A stretch of 64,000 nucleotides of DNA from Rhodoblastus acidophilus (GCF_009720655.1 NZ_WNKS01000003.1:124001-188000), one strand, 5' to 3'; shown: positions 47,393 to 57,721, counted from the first letter of the stretch. The notes: generated from the sequence alone by a model not told the origin. Numbers and translations: made by a program.

Positions 47393-49621
47393 ATGACGAG
47401 CGTATCGGGAGACTTTTCCGCGCGCACGCCTCCCGGCCGCGCGCCAGTGTTTTCCGCGCCGGCATTCGCCGCGCGTTTTGGGGCGCGGATCGTTGCGGCC
47501 TTCGAGGAGGAATGGAGCGAGCGGCGCTTTTTCCTCTGGCTGCCGGTCTGCGCCGGCGCGGGGGCGATCACCCATATTCTCGCGCCGACCGAGCCTCGCC
47601 TTTGGCTTATCGCGACGCTCGCCGCCGCTTTCGGTCTTTTTGCGGCGCTCGCTCGCGCCCACCGCGCCTTGCTGTTGCCCCTGGTCGCGCTGGCCGCCTT
47701 TTTCGCCGGCCAGCTTTCTGCAGGCTGGCGCGTGGCGCGGGTGGACGCGCCGGTCCTGCAGAGAACGTTTATCGGCGAGGTCGCCGGCTTCGTCGAGGAA
47801 GTGGACGCTAGACCGCAAAGGGCGTCGAAAGACGCCCGTCTCCCCCCGGGCTATGGCGCGCGAATCCTGCTGCGCGTCGCCGAAATGGAGGGGGTGAGCC
47901 CCGGCGCGACCCCGTTCCGCCTGCGCCTGAGCACACGCGGCCCGCCCGGCTTCGCTGCGGGCGATTTCGTCGCCGCCAAAATCCGGGCGCTGCCGCCCCC
48001 AAAAGCTTCGCTGCCGGGCGGCTACGATTTCGCCCGCGACGCCTTTTTCGCGCGCATCGGCGGCGTCGGCAATATGTTGGGCGCGCCGGAAAAAATCGAC
48101 CCGCCGCCCGCTCCGGCGCCGCGGAGCCTACGCTTCTTCGCCGCCATAGATCGCGCGCGCAACGTGCTGGCCCAGCGGGTGTTTCAGGCGGTCGGCGGCG
48201 ACAACGGCGCCATCGCCGTCGCGATGGTGACGGGCAAGCGCGATCTTTTGTCCGAAGAGGCGCGCGAAACCATCCGCCGCGCCGGCATTTTTCATATCAT
48301 CACCATTTCCGGTGTGCAGATGACGCTTGTCGCCGGCATTTTCTTTGTCGGATTTCGCGCGCTGCTCGCCCGGATTCCCCACCTCGCCTTGAACTATCCC
48401 ATAAAAAAATGGGCGGCGGCGCTCGCCATGGTTTCAGCCTGCGGCTACGCGCTGTTCACGGGCTCGCGGGTCGGCTCGGAGCGCGCGCTCTACATGACGC
48501 TGATCCTGCTCGGCGCCGTGCTCGCCGACCGGCCGGCGTTGACCATGCGCAACCTCGCGCTCGCCGCCCTTCTTGTGGTGATCACCGAGCCCGAAGCCCT
48601 GCTCGGCGCGAGTTTTCAACTGTCCTTCGCGGCTGTGGCGGCGCTGGTCGCCGTTTATGAAGCGCGCATGCGCTCCCGGCCACCGCCGGGCGAGGCGGAA
48701 GGCTGGCGCGCGGCGCTGAACTCGGGCGCGGGCGGCGCGCTGGTCGCCACTTTTTGCGCCACCTCCGCCACGGCCTCGTTCATGGCCTATGATTTCCACG
48801 AACTCAGCCCCTACGTGCTGATCGGCAACCCGCTGACGCTGGCGGTCATAGAATTTTTTGCCGTGCCGGCGGCGCTGCTGGGCTCGGCCCTCTACCTCGT
48901 CGGATTGGATGGCCCAGTCTGGGCTTGGCTGAGCCTGGGCATCGAGGCGATCATGCGCGTCGCCCGCTGGATCGGCTCATCGCCGGCGTCGAATGTGGCG
49001 CTGCCGGCTTTCGCGCCCTGGTCCATCGTATTCTTGGCCCTGGCCGTGCTCTCCGCGCTGCTCTGGCGCAGCCGCCTGCTGCGGTTGACGGCGGTCCCCT
49101 TGCTGGGCGTCGGCCTCGTCGGCGCCGCGAGTTCCGAAAAATTCGACATCGCCGTTCCTCCGACGGGCGACACCGCCGCCCTGCGCGACGCCAGCGGCGC
49201 CTTGAGAACGCTCGGGCGCCAAAACCCGTTCGCGTCCGAGCAATGGCTGCGCGCTGACGGCGACGACAGACAAAAGCCAGAGGCGGCGGGCCGCTGCGAC
49301 AAGCTCGGCTGCGCGGCGCTTGCGCGCAACGGCGCGGCGGTGGCCTTGGTGCTGGAGGCCGAAGCGTTTCACGAGGACTGCGCCCGGGCGAAAATCGTTA
49401 TTTCGCCGCTCTTCGCACCGGATTATTGCGTCGCGCCCATTGTGCTCGACCGCGCAAGGCTCGCGCAAACCGGGGCGGTCACACTGCGATTGGACGGCGA
49501 GACCATCGCGTGGCGCACGGCCCGAGCGCCGGGCGAGGACCGGCCGTGGTCGCGAGCGCCGAAACCGCGCTGGAGCGCGCGGCGCAGTCTTTCGCACGGC
49601 GCTCCGGAAGAGGCGTTTTGA
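47393..49621 (+). CDS. comEC: ComEC/Rec2-family DNA-uptake channel protein
   Basis: ComEC forms the inner-membrane channel for DNA uptake in competence. The 742-residue protein has an N-terminal helix pair and an extracytoplasmic OB-like domain (about residues 60-215), followed by the Competence domain with many membrane helices (about 230-560) holding [39 protein letters not shown], in which the TISG(V/M)H motif has Gln for His. The C-terminus (about 580-742) lacks clear metallo-beta-lactamase motifs, as in many alphaproteobacterial ComEC proteins. The comEC-gltX-gltA-lexA grouping is typical of Rhizobiales. Competence itself cannot be inferred. Confidence 0.93.
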   Translation: MTSVSGDFSARTPPGRAPVFSAPAFAARFGARIVAAFEEEWSERRFFLWLPVCAGAGAITHILAPTEPRLWLIATLAAAFGLFAALARAHRALLLPLVALAAFFAGQLSAGWRVARVDAPVLQRTFIGEVAGFVEEVDARPQRASKDARLPPGYGARILLRVAEMEGVSPGATPFRLRLSTRGPPGFAAGDFVAAKIRALPPPKASLPGGYDFARDAFFARIGGVGNMLGAPEKIDPPPAPAPRSLRFFAAIDRARNVLAQRVFQAVGGDNGAIAVAMVTGKRDLLSEEARETIRRAGIFHIITISGVQMTLVAGIFFVGFRALLARIPHLALNYPIKKWAAALAMVSACGYALFTGSRVGSERALYMTLILLGAVLADRPALTMRNLALAALLVVITEPEALLGASFQLSFAAVAALVAVYEARMRSRPPPGEAEGWRAALNSGAGGALVATFCATSATASFMAYDFHELSPYVLIGNPLTLAVIEFFAVPAALLGSALYLVGLDGPVWAWLSLGIEAIMRVARWIGSSPASNVALPAFAPWSIVFLALAVLSALLWRSRLLRLTAVPLLGVGLVGAASSEKFDIAVPPTGDTAALRDASGALRTLGRQNPFASEQWLRADGDDRQKPEAAGRCDKLGCAALARNGAAVALVLEAEAFHEDCARAKIVISPLFAPDYCVAPIVLDRARLAQTGAVTLRLDGETIAWRTARAPGEDRPWSRAPKPRWSARRSLSHGAPEEAF

Positions 49622-49687
49622 AGCCAAGCTTGCCGGGGCGATCACATTTCTGTTATCACTGCTGTGGAACTCAAACAAAGGACGCCA

Positions 49688-50101
49688 ATGCCGGGCCGAA
49701 ACGGAATCGTTCACCTCGCCGATTACATCCTCGACGACATCAGGATGATTCCGCGAGCCTGCGACCTGCTCGACCGCATCAGCGCCAACGCCGACGCCTT
49801 CTTCGTCGAGAGGGAAACGCTGCCGCCGGCTCTCGGCTGCGCCTGGGAGCCGCTGGTCCGCGCGGCTGTCGATTTCTGCGAGCGTCTGGCCGCGCGCTAC
49901 GACGGCGTCGTGCTCGAAGACGATTTCCAGGATCTCGACCTGCTCGATGTCGTCTTCGACGACGAGGACATCGCGGTTCTAAAAATTTTCGCGCGAGATC
50001 CCGCCTGCGTCCGCGTCGCCCCGGAGGCGCTGGACATCGTGCGCCAGTGCCGCCACATCCAGGCGTTGCTGCACGCGGAAAACGCCCGCGCCGCCGCCTA
50101 A
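49688..50101 (+). CDS. conserved-looking hypothetical acidic protein
   Basis: The 137-residue protein is soluble and acidic, with helical segments and a strongly acidic stretch VVLEDDFQDLDLLDVVFDDED near residues 82-102. No motif or family was recognised. The ATG at 49688 follows an AAAGGA site; a GTG at 49664 would add eight residues. It follows comEC by 66 bp and has gene-like codon use. Confidence 0.6.
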   Translation: MPGRNGIVHLADYILDDIRMIPRACDLLDRISANADAFFVERETLPPALGCAWEPLVRAAVDFCERLAARYDGVVLEDDFQDLDLLDVVFDDEDIAVLKIFARDPACVRVAPEALDIVRQCRHIQALLHAENARAAA

Positions 50102-50184
50102 CGACTTATTTTTGCGCGATTTCGGCGATCGCGGATTGACGGGCGCGCTTCGCCATGGCCTCATGGCGCAATGAGGGCTTTTCG

Positions 50185-50481
50185 ATGACGAGCAGCAGGC
50201 AGTTGCGGGAACGTGTGCGAAAGGTCGAGGCGCTTCGGCGCGGGGCCGTCACCGATGGCGAGCGCGAGGCGGCGGAAGCGGCGCTGGCGCGGCTGAAAGC
50301 CAAGCTCGCCGAACCGCGCCACCCGGATCGGCCCGGAGCGACCCTGCATTTCAGCATGTCGAGCCACATGCCCGTGGGCTTCCCCGGCTCCTGGCCGGTT
50401 CAGATTTTCATGTCGCTGTGTGTCGTCGCCATGGCGTCCGGGCTCGCAGTCATGCGCGCTAGCGCGTCCCGCCGCCCCTGA
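50185..50481 (+). CDS. small protein with coiled coil and C-terminal membrane segment
   Basis: The 98-residue product has a charged helix at residues 5-50 (RQLRERVRKVEALRRG, then EREAAEAALARLKAKL) and a hydrophobic stretch near residues 70-88 (PVQIFMSLCVVAMASGLAVM) that could be a membrane anchor. No family was recognised. The ATG at 50185 follows GAGGG; an in-frame ATG at 50155 is the alternative. It ends 190 bp before the 3' end of lexA, which reads the other way. Confidence 0.5.
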   Translation: MTSSRQLRERVRKVEALRRGAVTDGEREAAEAALARLKAKLAEPRHPDRPGATLHFSMSSHMPVGFPGSWPVQIFMSLCVVAMASGLAVMRASASRRP

Positions 50482-50670
50482 CGGCCGGTTAGGGGAATAA
50501 TAGCCACACGTGCGTGAGCATCCCGCAGGCAAAATAAGCTCGTGTCGTCATGGCCGGGCGTGTTCAGGCCCTCCAAGCGGCGCCTCTGCGGGAAGCGTCG
50601 CGGAATATCCTCGCGGCGGAAGGCCCGCCGCGTCTGGCGCCGACCTTGGCCGCGCCGACCCGCCGCAGCC

Positions 50671-51369
50671 TCAATATTTCCGCACCAGTGAAACCAACCT
50701 GCCCTGGATAGCGACGCGATCCGGCCCGAAAATGCGCGTTTCGTAGGCCGGATTTGCGGCCTCGAGCGCAATGGACGCCCCGCGCTTGCGCAGGCGCTTC
50801 AGCGTGGCCTCCTCTTCGTCGATCAGGGCGACGACGATGTCGCCGGATTCCGCAGTATCCTGCCGCTTGATGACGACGGTGTCGCCATCGAGAATGCCGG
50901 CCTCGATCATCGAATCGCCGCGCACCTCCAGGGCGTAATGTTCGCCATTGCCGAGCAGGTCAGGCGGCAGCGAAATCGAATGCGAACGCGTCTGCAATGC
51001 GGAAATCGGCGTCCCCGCCGCGATGCGGCCCATCACGGGAATGGCGACATTGTTCCGCTCAGCCTCCTCACCGGCTTGGATCGGCCGCACTTTCCCCAGA
51101 TTGCCGGGGATGACGCTCGGCTCGAATTTCGCGCGGGGCGTCGAGGGCGTCGAGGATTCCGGCAGGCGCAGCACCTCCAGCGCGCGCGCCCGGTTGGGCA
51201 AGCGGCGAATGAAGCCGCGCTCCTCCAGCGCCATGATCAGCCTGTGAATTCCGGATTTGGAGCGCAGGTCGAGCGCGTCCTTCATTTCGTCGAAGGACGG
51301 CGGCACGCCGCTTTCCTTGAGGCGCTGGTTGATGAAGCGCAACAACTCGCTTTGTTTCTTGGTGAGCAT
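50671..51369 (-). CDS. lexA: SOS repressor LexA
   Basis: LexA represses DNA-damage genes and cleaves itself when RecA filaments form. The 232-residue protein starts [13 protein letters not shown] and has the winged helix (to about residue 65, with [19 protein letters not shown]), the cleavage site Ala118-Gly119 (GRIAAGTPI), and the Ser153 (RGDSMIEAG) and Lys191 dyad. The start at 51369 matches the usual N-terminus; an ATG four codons upstream is possible. Its own operator lies upstream at 51452-51481, so autorepression is expected. Confidence 0.97.
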   Translation of the reverse strand: MLTKKQSELLRFINQRLKESGVPPSFDEMKDALDLRSKSGIHRLIMALEERGFIRRLPNRARALEVLRLPESSTPSTPRAKFEPSVIPGNLGKVRPIQAGEEAERNNVAIPVMGRIAAGTPISALQTRSHSISLPPDLLGNGEHYALEVRGDSMIEAGILDGDTVVIKRQDTAESGDIVVALIDEEEATLKRLRKRGASIALEAANPAYETRIFGPDRVAIQGRLVSLVRKY

Positions 51370-51451
51370 GAACGACCTCAAGCAGCGACTACGCGAACCT
51401 TCCCGTCGACTTCCTATTCTGTCAGCGGTGGGAATCGCTTAAACAAATCAT

Positions 51452-51481
51452 GAACGAACATTATATGTTCCCTCTTAGTTC
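51452..51481 (-). promoter_or_regulatory. lexA promoter and SOS operator
   Basis: GTTC-CCTCTTA-GTTC at 51467-51481 is the direct-repeat SOS box of alphaproteobacteria (GTTC-N7-GTTC). Next to it, GAAC-ATTATAT-GTTC (51456-51470) is an inverted arrangement of the same half-sites. On the minus strand the complement of 51460-51465 is a perfect TATAAT -10 element, so the SOS box sits just upstream of the -10, in the spacer/-35 region where LexA would block RNA polymerase. Transcription would start near 51453. Confidence 0.88.
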
Positions 51482-51535
51482 CGCAAGAAGAATATTGATC
51501 TCAGGTAAAAGCCGACTCGTCTTTCGTCAATCTTG

Positions 51536-51565
51536 GTAACGCATCCCTAACAATGGTTACGTAAC
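51536..51565. promoter_or_regulatory. GTAAC-type palindrome between lexA and the next gene
   Basis: GTTACGTAAC (51556-51565) is a perfect 10-bp palindrome; a third GTAAC half-site lies at 51536-51540, inverted to 51556-51560 across a 15-bp spacer. The cluster lies about 70-95 bp before the ATG at 51632 and fits an operator for that gene. The binding protein is unknown. Confidence 0.35.
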
Positions 51566-51631
51566 GTTATTGCCGAAAGGGCGCGATTGACATTTTCCCG
51601 ATTCGAGTTCGCGTATGGGTACCGGGTACAG

Positions 51632-51967
51632 ATGCGGAGATTGGGCGAAACGCCGCTCACTGGCGCGCAGAAGCAGAAACGCCACCGCGAGAAGGTCAAG
51701 GCGCGGCTGGCGGAGGCCGATTCACTGAAGGCGCGGGAAAAAACCTCCCCGGGCGATATTCCGGGCCTGACGGGCTTCTATCGGGACTTGCTGCGGGAAC
51801 TCGGCGCGAGCCCGGAAGAGGCGGAGCAAATTGCTGGAGGCGCCGGTTTCCAGGACGACATCGTCGCCTTGCTGCGCAAGCGCGGGAAGGCGGCGCTTGC
51901 GGCGCTGCGCCGGCCGAGGAAACCAGCGGGGGCGAGCCTGTTGGAGCGGTTGCAGGGCGCCCGGTGA
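51632..51967 (+). CDS. small basic protein with an LTGAQKQKRHREK motif
   Basis: The 111-residue product starts MRRLGETPLTGAQKQKRHREKVKARL. This short Thr-Gly-Ala-x-(Arg/Lys)-rich N-terminus is common in small alphaproteobacterial and plasmid proteins and may bind nucleic acid. The rest holds a helical segment (DIPGLTGFYRDLLRELG) and a basic tail. No function is assigned. The ATG at 51632 is preferred; a TTG at 51587 would add 15 less typical residues. It is divergent from lexA and convergent with the DUF815 gene, 16 bp away. Confidence 0.6.
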   Translation: MRRLGETPLTGAQKQKRHREKVKARLAEADSLKAREKTSPGDIPGLTGFYRDLLRELGASPEEAEQIAGGAGFQDDIVALLRKRGKAALAALRRPRKPAGASLLERLQGAR

Positions 51968-51983
51968 ATCCCCGCCCCGCCGT

Positions 51984-52847
51984 TCAGTCCAGCGTCTTGC
52001 CCAGGCGACCCGCAAGATCCTGAATATACTGGAAGGCGGCGCGGCCCGAGCGTGAGGCGCGGGTGATCGCCCATTCCAGCGCCTCCGCGCGGATTTGTTC
52101 GGCCGGCGCCTCCAGGCCGTAACGCGCGACATAGCCGAACACCATCTCCAAAAATTCGTCCTGGTTGCACTTGTGGAAGCCGAGCCACAGGCCGAACCGG
52201 TCCGACAGCGACACTTTTTCTTCGGTCGCCTCACCCGGATTGATGGCGGTGGAGCGCTCGTTCTCCATCATCTCTCGCGGCAGCAGGTGGCGCCGGTTGG
52301 AGGTGGCGTAGAACAACACATTGTCCGGACGTCCCTCGATGCCGCCCTCCAGCGCCGCCTTCAGCGATTTATAGGAGGCGTCGCCGCTGTCGAACGACAG
52401 GTCGTCGCAAAACACGATGAAACGATGCGCGTCCTCGCGCAGCAAACCCATCAGCAGGGGCAGCGATTCGATGTCCTCGCGGTGAATTTCGATCAGCTTC
52501 AGGCCGCGACAGTTCTTCGTCCCTGCCAGCCGCGCGTCCACCTCGGCGTGCGCCGCCTTGACCAGCGAAGATTTGCCCATGCCGCGCGCGCCCCACAACA
52601 AAACGTTGTTCGCTGGAAGTCCGCGCGCAAAACGCTCGGTGTTGCCCAGGAGCTGGTCGCGGGCGAGATCGACGCCGCGCAGCAGCGACAGTTCGACCCG
52701 GCTGACCTTTTTCACCGGCGACAGGGTTTGGCTCTCGGCGCGCCAGACAAAGGCCTGCGCGGCGTCGAAAGAGGGTTTTTTCGGCGGCGGCGGCGACAGC
52801 CGTTCAAGGGCCTCGGCGATGCGCTGGAGCAAATAGGTGTCGGTCAT
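51984..52847 (-). CDS. DUF815-family AAA+ ATPase
   Basis: The 287-residue protein has a short helical N-terminus and one ATPase domain with Walker A WGARGMGKSSLVKA (about residues 88-101), a Walker B-like RFIVFCDDLSFD, and a sensor-type NVLFYATSNRRHLLPREMMEN. This matches the DUF815 family, whose cellular role is not established. The ATG at 52847 begins the recognisable protein; the frame is open far upstream through the divergent gene and is not used. It is divergent from the secreted-protein gene at 52914. Confidence 0.88.
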   Translation of the reverse strand: MTDTYLLQRIAEALERLSPPPPKKPSFDAAQAFVWRAESQTLSPVKKVSRVELSLLRGVDLARDQLLGNTERFARGLPANNVLLWGARGMGKSSLVKAAHAEVDARLAGTKNCRGLKLIEIHREDIESLPLLMGLLREDAHRFIVFCDDLSFDSGDASYKSLKAALEGGIEGRPDNVLFYATSNRRHLLPREMMENERSTAINPGEATEEKVSLSDRFGLWLGFHKCNQDEFLEMVFGYVARYGLEAPAEQIRAEALEWAITRASRSGRAAFQYIQDLAGRLGKTLD

Positions 52848-52913
52848 GACGGTTCTATGCCCGCTTTGCCGCGCGATCTCAACATTTTCGCGAGTCTGGC
52901 TTATCATGGCGCC

Positions 52914-53849
52914 ATGAGCGCTCCGTCGATCGATCGCCGCCTCCTGCTGCTGCTGCTCGGGGGGCTTGCCGCCCCGGCCTTTGCAGCCCCGTCCCCGAAA
53001 AAGGCGGAAATCGCCTTTCAGGTGGACGACGCGCGCTTGCGCGCCCTGTTCGCCCGCCGTCTCCGCGAGGGTTTGGAGCGCATTCTCGGCGGGACGTTTT
53101 TCACGGAGGTTTCCGCCGACACGGCGGGGGTGAGGGTGAAATTGCGCCGCCCCGAGGATTTCGAAAAACTCGAGGCCGCATTGCCTCGCCTCGCCGGTGA
53201 GCAGAAGCTGGGCGAACTCAAGGGCGATACAACCCGGATCGACTGGAGCCCGGCCGCGCTCGACGCGCAGGCGCGGATTTGGCGCGACCGGGCGAAAAAA
53301 ATGCTGGAAAAGGCGCTCAGTCTCCGAAAACCCAGTTTCGCCGACAAGGATGACCGGAATTTCGTTCTGTCCGTCGAGGGCATGGACCGCGCGCAATGGC
53401 TGGCCTGGATCGGCGGGCGAATCGACCTGTTCTTCCCCGCGCCGTTTTCGATGGCGCCGGTCGTCCCCGCAGGTCCGACGACTTTTTCGCCGCGCCCGTT
53501 TCCGCGCGCCAATCTGAGCGCGGCGGTTGCGGTGGACCCCGCCAAATCGCTTGGCAACGAGGACGACATTTTTGTCGCGCGCGCCGAGGGCGACAAACTC
53601 GTGCTTGAGCTGACGCGTTCGGGGGCAGAACTCTTCGCGTCAAAAAACTTGCCCGCCGCCGACAAGACGGCCTACGCACTGATGTTTGACAAAGCTCTGG
53701 CAGCGCTCTGCGTGTTCGATGGTCCCGCGCACGACGGCCAGATGAAGTTTAGGATCGAGCGTGGGCTTGGCGCGGCGGAGCTGGCCGAGTTGATCTTGAT
53801 CGGCGGCTCCGCGCCGATGGTGAAGCAGGTCGACGCCCGCTTCGGTTAG
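52914..53849 (+). CDS. secreted protein of unknown function (weakly SecD-like)
   Basis: The 311-residue product has a signal peptide (RR at 8-9, then a Leu/Gly/Ala core ending AFAA near residue 25). The mature part contains alternating Leu/Val-rich strands and charged helices; TFFTEVSADTAGVRVKLRRPEDF and the C-terminal segment recall the periplasmic part of SecD-type proteins, but the likeness is faint and there is no membrane domain. It is therefore left as unknown. A palindromic repeat separates it from the convergent mrp gene. Confidence 0.65.
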   Translation: MSAPSIDRRLLLLLLGGLAAPAFAAPSPKKAEIAFQVDDARLRALFARRLREGLERILGGTFFTEVSADTAGVRVKLRRPEDFEKLEAALPRLAGEQKLGELKGDTTRIDWSPAALDAQARIWRDRAKKMLEKALSLRKPSFADKDDRNFVLSVEGMDRAQWLAWIGGRIDLFFPAPFSMAPVVPAGPTTFSPRPFPRANLSAAVAVDPAKSLGNEDDIFVARAEGDKLVLELTRSGAELFASKNLPAADKTAYALMFDKALAALCVFDGPAHDGQMKFRIERGLGAAELAELILIGGSAPMVKQVDARFG

Positions 53850-53867
53850 CATTGATCAAAAAAGCAG

Positions 53868-53913
53868 CCCTCACCCTGAGGAGGTGCGTCAGCGCCGTCT
53901 CGAAGGGCGAGGG
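53868..53913. repeat. REP-like hairpin between convergent genes
   Basis: CCCTCACCCT (53868-53877) pairs with AGGGCGAGGG (53904-53913) with one mismatch. The sequence (CCTGAGGAG ... TCTCGAAGGG) resembles a REP family widespread in alphaproteobacteria. It lies between the 3' ends of two convergent genes and may act as a two-way terminator. Confidence 0.65.
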
Positions 53914-53924
53914 CGGTCCAGGCA

Positions 53925-55034
<1,110 letters not shown>

Positions 55035-55168
55035 TTCGCCGCCCTGCCGTCGCCAATCCTGTCTGCATCTGAGGAGGACGCGCGTCCCTGTCAACCCGTA
55101 CTCCAGAAGCGCGGCCGCCGCATGCTCGCGATTTTGCGGGCCTGGACCGGGTAGCCGTGCGGAGGTGT

Positions 55169-55215
55169 GCGCGCAAAAGGAGCGTGGGGTGCGCGCAAAT
55201 GGGTCGGCGCGCAAA
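55169..55215. repeat. three direct GCGCGCAAA repeats in the apbC/Fe-S oxidoreductase gap
   Basis: GCGCGCAAA occurs at 55169-55177, 55191-55199 and 55207-55215, spaced 22 and 16 bp. They lie 34-80 bp before the Fe-S oxidoreductase ATG in a 214-bp divergent region, so they could be sites for a regulator of either gene. The protein is unknown and chance in GC-rich DNA is possible. Confidence 0.35.
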
Positions 55216-55248
55216 GCTTGGCGGGTTTCTTGCTTGGCCGGGAGCGCA

Positions 55249-56598
55249 ATGAAAACGCATCTGGACTGGTCGGGCTACGACACCTACGGCATTGGCGACG
55301 CCTATTCGGGCATACCCACACGCGGCGGCAATTACGCCAAGGCGGTGGCGGTATGCATGCACAGTCGCGAATGCCAGCGCGAGGGCAGGGGGGTGATGTG
55401 CCCCTCCTACCGGATCACCCACGACGCCGCGCATTCGACGGAAGCCCGCGTCGCCGCCTTCAAGGCCGCGCTCAACGGAGACTACGGCGAAAACGCTTTT
55501 GCGGCTCCGGAGCTCAGCCTCGCCATGGATCTGTGCGTGTCCTGCAAGGCCTGCAAGAAGGAATGTCCCAGCGCCGTGGACATGGTCCTGATCAAGACCG
55601 AATTTTTGGCGCAGCGCAACGAGATCGCCGGCATTCCCTTTCGCAATCGTCTGATGGGCGGTTTGCCGGAATGGCTGGCCCGCTGGCGCGGCGCGCTAAG
55701 GGTTTTGGCGCTGGCGCGCAACGCTTTCCCGCCGCTCGCCTGGGCCGGGGAAAAGCTCTTGGGGCTCACCGCCAAGAGGCCGCTGCCGCCGCCGTCAAAA
55801 AAGCCTTTTGAAGACCCCGGCCCCCAGGGCTCGGGCGAGCGCGGCGAGGTCGTGCTGCTGGTCGACACTTTTGCCCGACATTTCGATCCGCTGGTCGCGG
55901 AAAGCGCCATAAAAGTGCTGACGGCCGGCGGCTATCGTGTGTCCATTGCAAAGCCCGCGCCCGACGATCCCGAGCCGAATCGCGGCCTGTGCTGCGGGCG
56001 CACCTATCTGTCGATGGGCATGGTTTCGAAAGCGCGGTTCGAGGCTGAGCGCATCCTGAAAGCGCTGGCGCCGGCCATGGACAGGGGGCTGCCGGTGATC
56101 GGACTCGAGCCGTCCTGCCTGCTTTCGATGCGCGACGAGTTTTTCAGCCTGGGCCTGGGCGCGGATGTCAGCCGGCTCAACAAGAATCTTTATCTGTTCG
56201 AGGAATTTCTGGCGCGCGAGGCGCAGCGCAAGGGACTCAAGCTGCCGCTGAGAAAGCGTGACGGCAGAATTGTCGTTCACGGCCATTGCCACCAAAAGGC
56301 GTTTGGCGTGATGAAGACGCTGAAAAAAACCCTTGCCCTGATCGAGGGCCAGGAGGTCGAAATTTTGGAGACCGGATGCTGCGGCGGCGCCGGCGCCTTC
56401 GGTTACGAAGCCGAACATTTCGAGCCCGCGCGCAAAATGGCGGAGCTCGCCCTGCTGCCGGCGGTGCGCGCGGCGGCGCCCGAGGACGAAGTCGTGGCCG
56501 ATGGTTTTTCGTGCCGCCACCAGATCGCCGACGGCGCCGGAAGGAAGCCGGTCCACATGGCGGTGCTGCTCGCTTCCCTGCTTGTGGAAAACACCTAG
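55249..56598 (+). CDS. stand-alone Fe-S/CCG-domain oxidoreductase (half of a Dld/GlcD-type fusion)
   Basis: The 449-residue protein has a ferredoxin-like region with Cys sets CMHSRECQREGRGVMCPSY (about residues 36-54) and CVSCKACKKECP (about 97-108), then CCG-domain repeats with GLCCGRTYLSMG and ETGCCGGAGAFG. These match the C-terminal half of large FAD/Fe-S oxidoreductases (D-lactate or glycolate dehydrogenase-like). Here that half is a separate gene, and no FAD domain is encoded next to it. It probably relays electrons for a separately encoded FAD subunit. The ATG at 55249 follows GGGAG. Confidence 0.85.
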   Translation: MKTHLDWSGYDTYGIGDAYSGIPTRGGNYAKAVAVCMHSRECQREGRGVMCPSYRITHDAAHSTEARVAAFKAALNGDYGENAFAAPELSLAMDLCVSCKACKKECPSAVDMVLIKTEFLAQRNEIAGIPFRNRLMGGLPEWLARWRGALRVLALARNAFPPLAWAGEKLLGLTAKRPLPPPSKKPFEDPGPQGSGERGEVVLLVDTFARHFDPLVAESAIKVLTAGGYRVSIAKPAPDDPEPNRGLCCGRTYLSMGMVSKARFEAERILKALAPAMDRGLPVIGLEPSCLLSMRDEFFSLGLGADVSRLNKNLYLFEEFLAREAQRKGLKLPLRKRDGRIVVHGHCHQKAFGVMKTLKKTLALIEGQEVEILETGCCGGAGAFGYEAEHFEPARKMAELALLPAVRAAAPEDEVVADGFSCRHQIADGAGRKPVHMAVLLASLLVENT

Positions 56599-56692
56599 AG
56601 AAAATTCATTCCCTTGCCTGCACGCGCGTGCTTCCCTGAGCTTGGCCGAAAGAGCCGATTTTCAATAACAACAAAAATCCGGGGAGGCGCAC

Positions 56693-56878
56693 ATGATTGA
56701 CGCCGAATTCGCGTTGCGGGAAATCGCGGCGATCAATCTTCGTTTTGCGCTTGCCGACATCATGATCGGAGGCGGCAAGCAGGCCGTCGTTCGAGCGCTC
56801 GAACACGTGCGGGAGGCCGAGACCTTCCTGCAAATCCTCCTCATGGCGATGGGCGATCTCGCCAGGGAGCCGACCTGA
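56693..56878 (+). CDS. small helical protein (61 residues, unrecognised)
   Basis: The product is a single predicted helical bundle, with FALREIAAINLRFALADIM and a C-terminal LQILLMAMGDLARE. There is no signal peptide or clear membrane helix. A strong GGGGAGG site precedes the ATG, which supports translation. No family was recognised. It converges with fabI, 15 bp away. Confidence 0.5.
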   Translation: MIDAEFALREIAAINLRFALADIMIGGGKQAVVRALEHVREAETFLQILLMAMGDLAREPT

Positions 56879-56893
56879 GGGGTCGCCACGCCT

Positions 56894-57721
56894 TTACGCC
56901 ATGATATGCAAGCCGGCGTCGACATAGATGGTGTCGCCGGTCATGCCGGAAGATGCGCCGCCGACCAGGAAAGCCGCCACCCGGCCGATTTCCGCTATAT
57001 CCACCAAACGCTTGCCGGGGCTGCGCGATTCCGCCATGTCGACGAGATCGTCGAACCCCGCGATGCCGCTCGCGGCGCGGGTGCGGATCGGTCCGGGCGA
57101 CAGGGCGAAGACCCGAATGTCCTTGGGCGCGAGTTCCGCCGCGAGATAGCGGGTGGAGGATTCCAGCGCCGCCTTGACCGGGCCCATCATGTTGTAATGG
57201 TGGACGACTTTTTCCGCGCCGTAATAGCTCATGGTCAGGAGCACGCCGCCGTCCGTCATCAGCGGCTCGGCGAGGCGGGCCATTTCGATGAACGAATGGA
57301 CCGAAATGCGCATGGCCTGCTCGAATCCCTCGCGCGAGGAATCGACCAGTCGGCCGTGCAGGTCGCCTTTCGGCGCGAAAGCGATGGAATGCAGCACGAA
57401 GTCGAGCTTGCCCCACTCCCTCTCAATCGTCTCGAACACCCTTTCGAGCTGGCCCGGCTGTTCAACGTCAAGCGGGAGCAGCATCTTCGCCTCGATCTGC
57501 TCCGCGAGCGGCAGCACGTGATGCTTGCCCTTCTCGTGGGCGAAGGTCAGCGCCAGTTCGGCGCCGAAGCCCCTGAACTTCGCCGCGCAGCCATAGGCGA
57601 TGGAGTTTTCGTTGGCGACTCCGACAACCAGCCCGCGCTTGCCCTTGAGCATGTCGCCGATGCGGTCTTCGGGGTCCCACACCTTGTGCAGCGGATCGAT
57701 CTTGCGCTGATGTGCGTCCAT
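56894..57721 (-). CDS. fabI: enoyl-ACP reductase FabI
   Basis: FabI reduces trans-2-enoyl-ACP with NADH, the last step of each fatty-acid elongation cycle. The 275-residue short-chain dehydrogenase has the GLVVGVANENSIAYG cofactor loop typical of FabI, the LDFVLHSIAFAPKGDL segment, the catalytic Tyr176 and Lys183 (YNMMGPVK, Tyr-x6-Lys), and a C-terminal GGASSGMTGDTIYVDAG. I chose the ATG at 57721 because it gives the normal length; an ATG at 57814 would overlap scoB. Confidence 0.92.
   Translation of the reverse strand: MDAHQRKIDPLHKVWDPEDRIGDMLKGKRGLVVGVANENSIAYGCAAKFRGFGAELALTFAHEKGKHHVLPLAEQIEAKMLLPLDVEQPGQLERVFETIEREWGKLDFVLHSIAFAPKGDLHGRLVDSSREGFEQAMRISVHSFIEMARLAEPLMTDGGVLLTMSYYGAEKVVHHYNMMGPVKAALESSTRYLAAELAPKDIRVFALSPGPIRTRAASGIAGFDDLVDMAESRSPGKRLVDIAEIGRVAAFLVGGASSGMTGDTIYVDAGLHIMA

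Noticed and set aside
50520-50670. Repeat copy in the gap after lexA (CGTCATGGCCGGGCG near 50547).
   Set aside because: Only one short arm resembles the 60971 element and no matching second arm is found, so it is not listed as a repeat.
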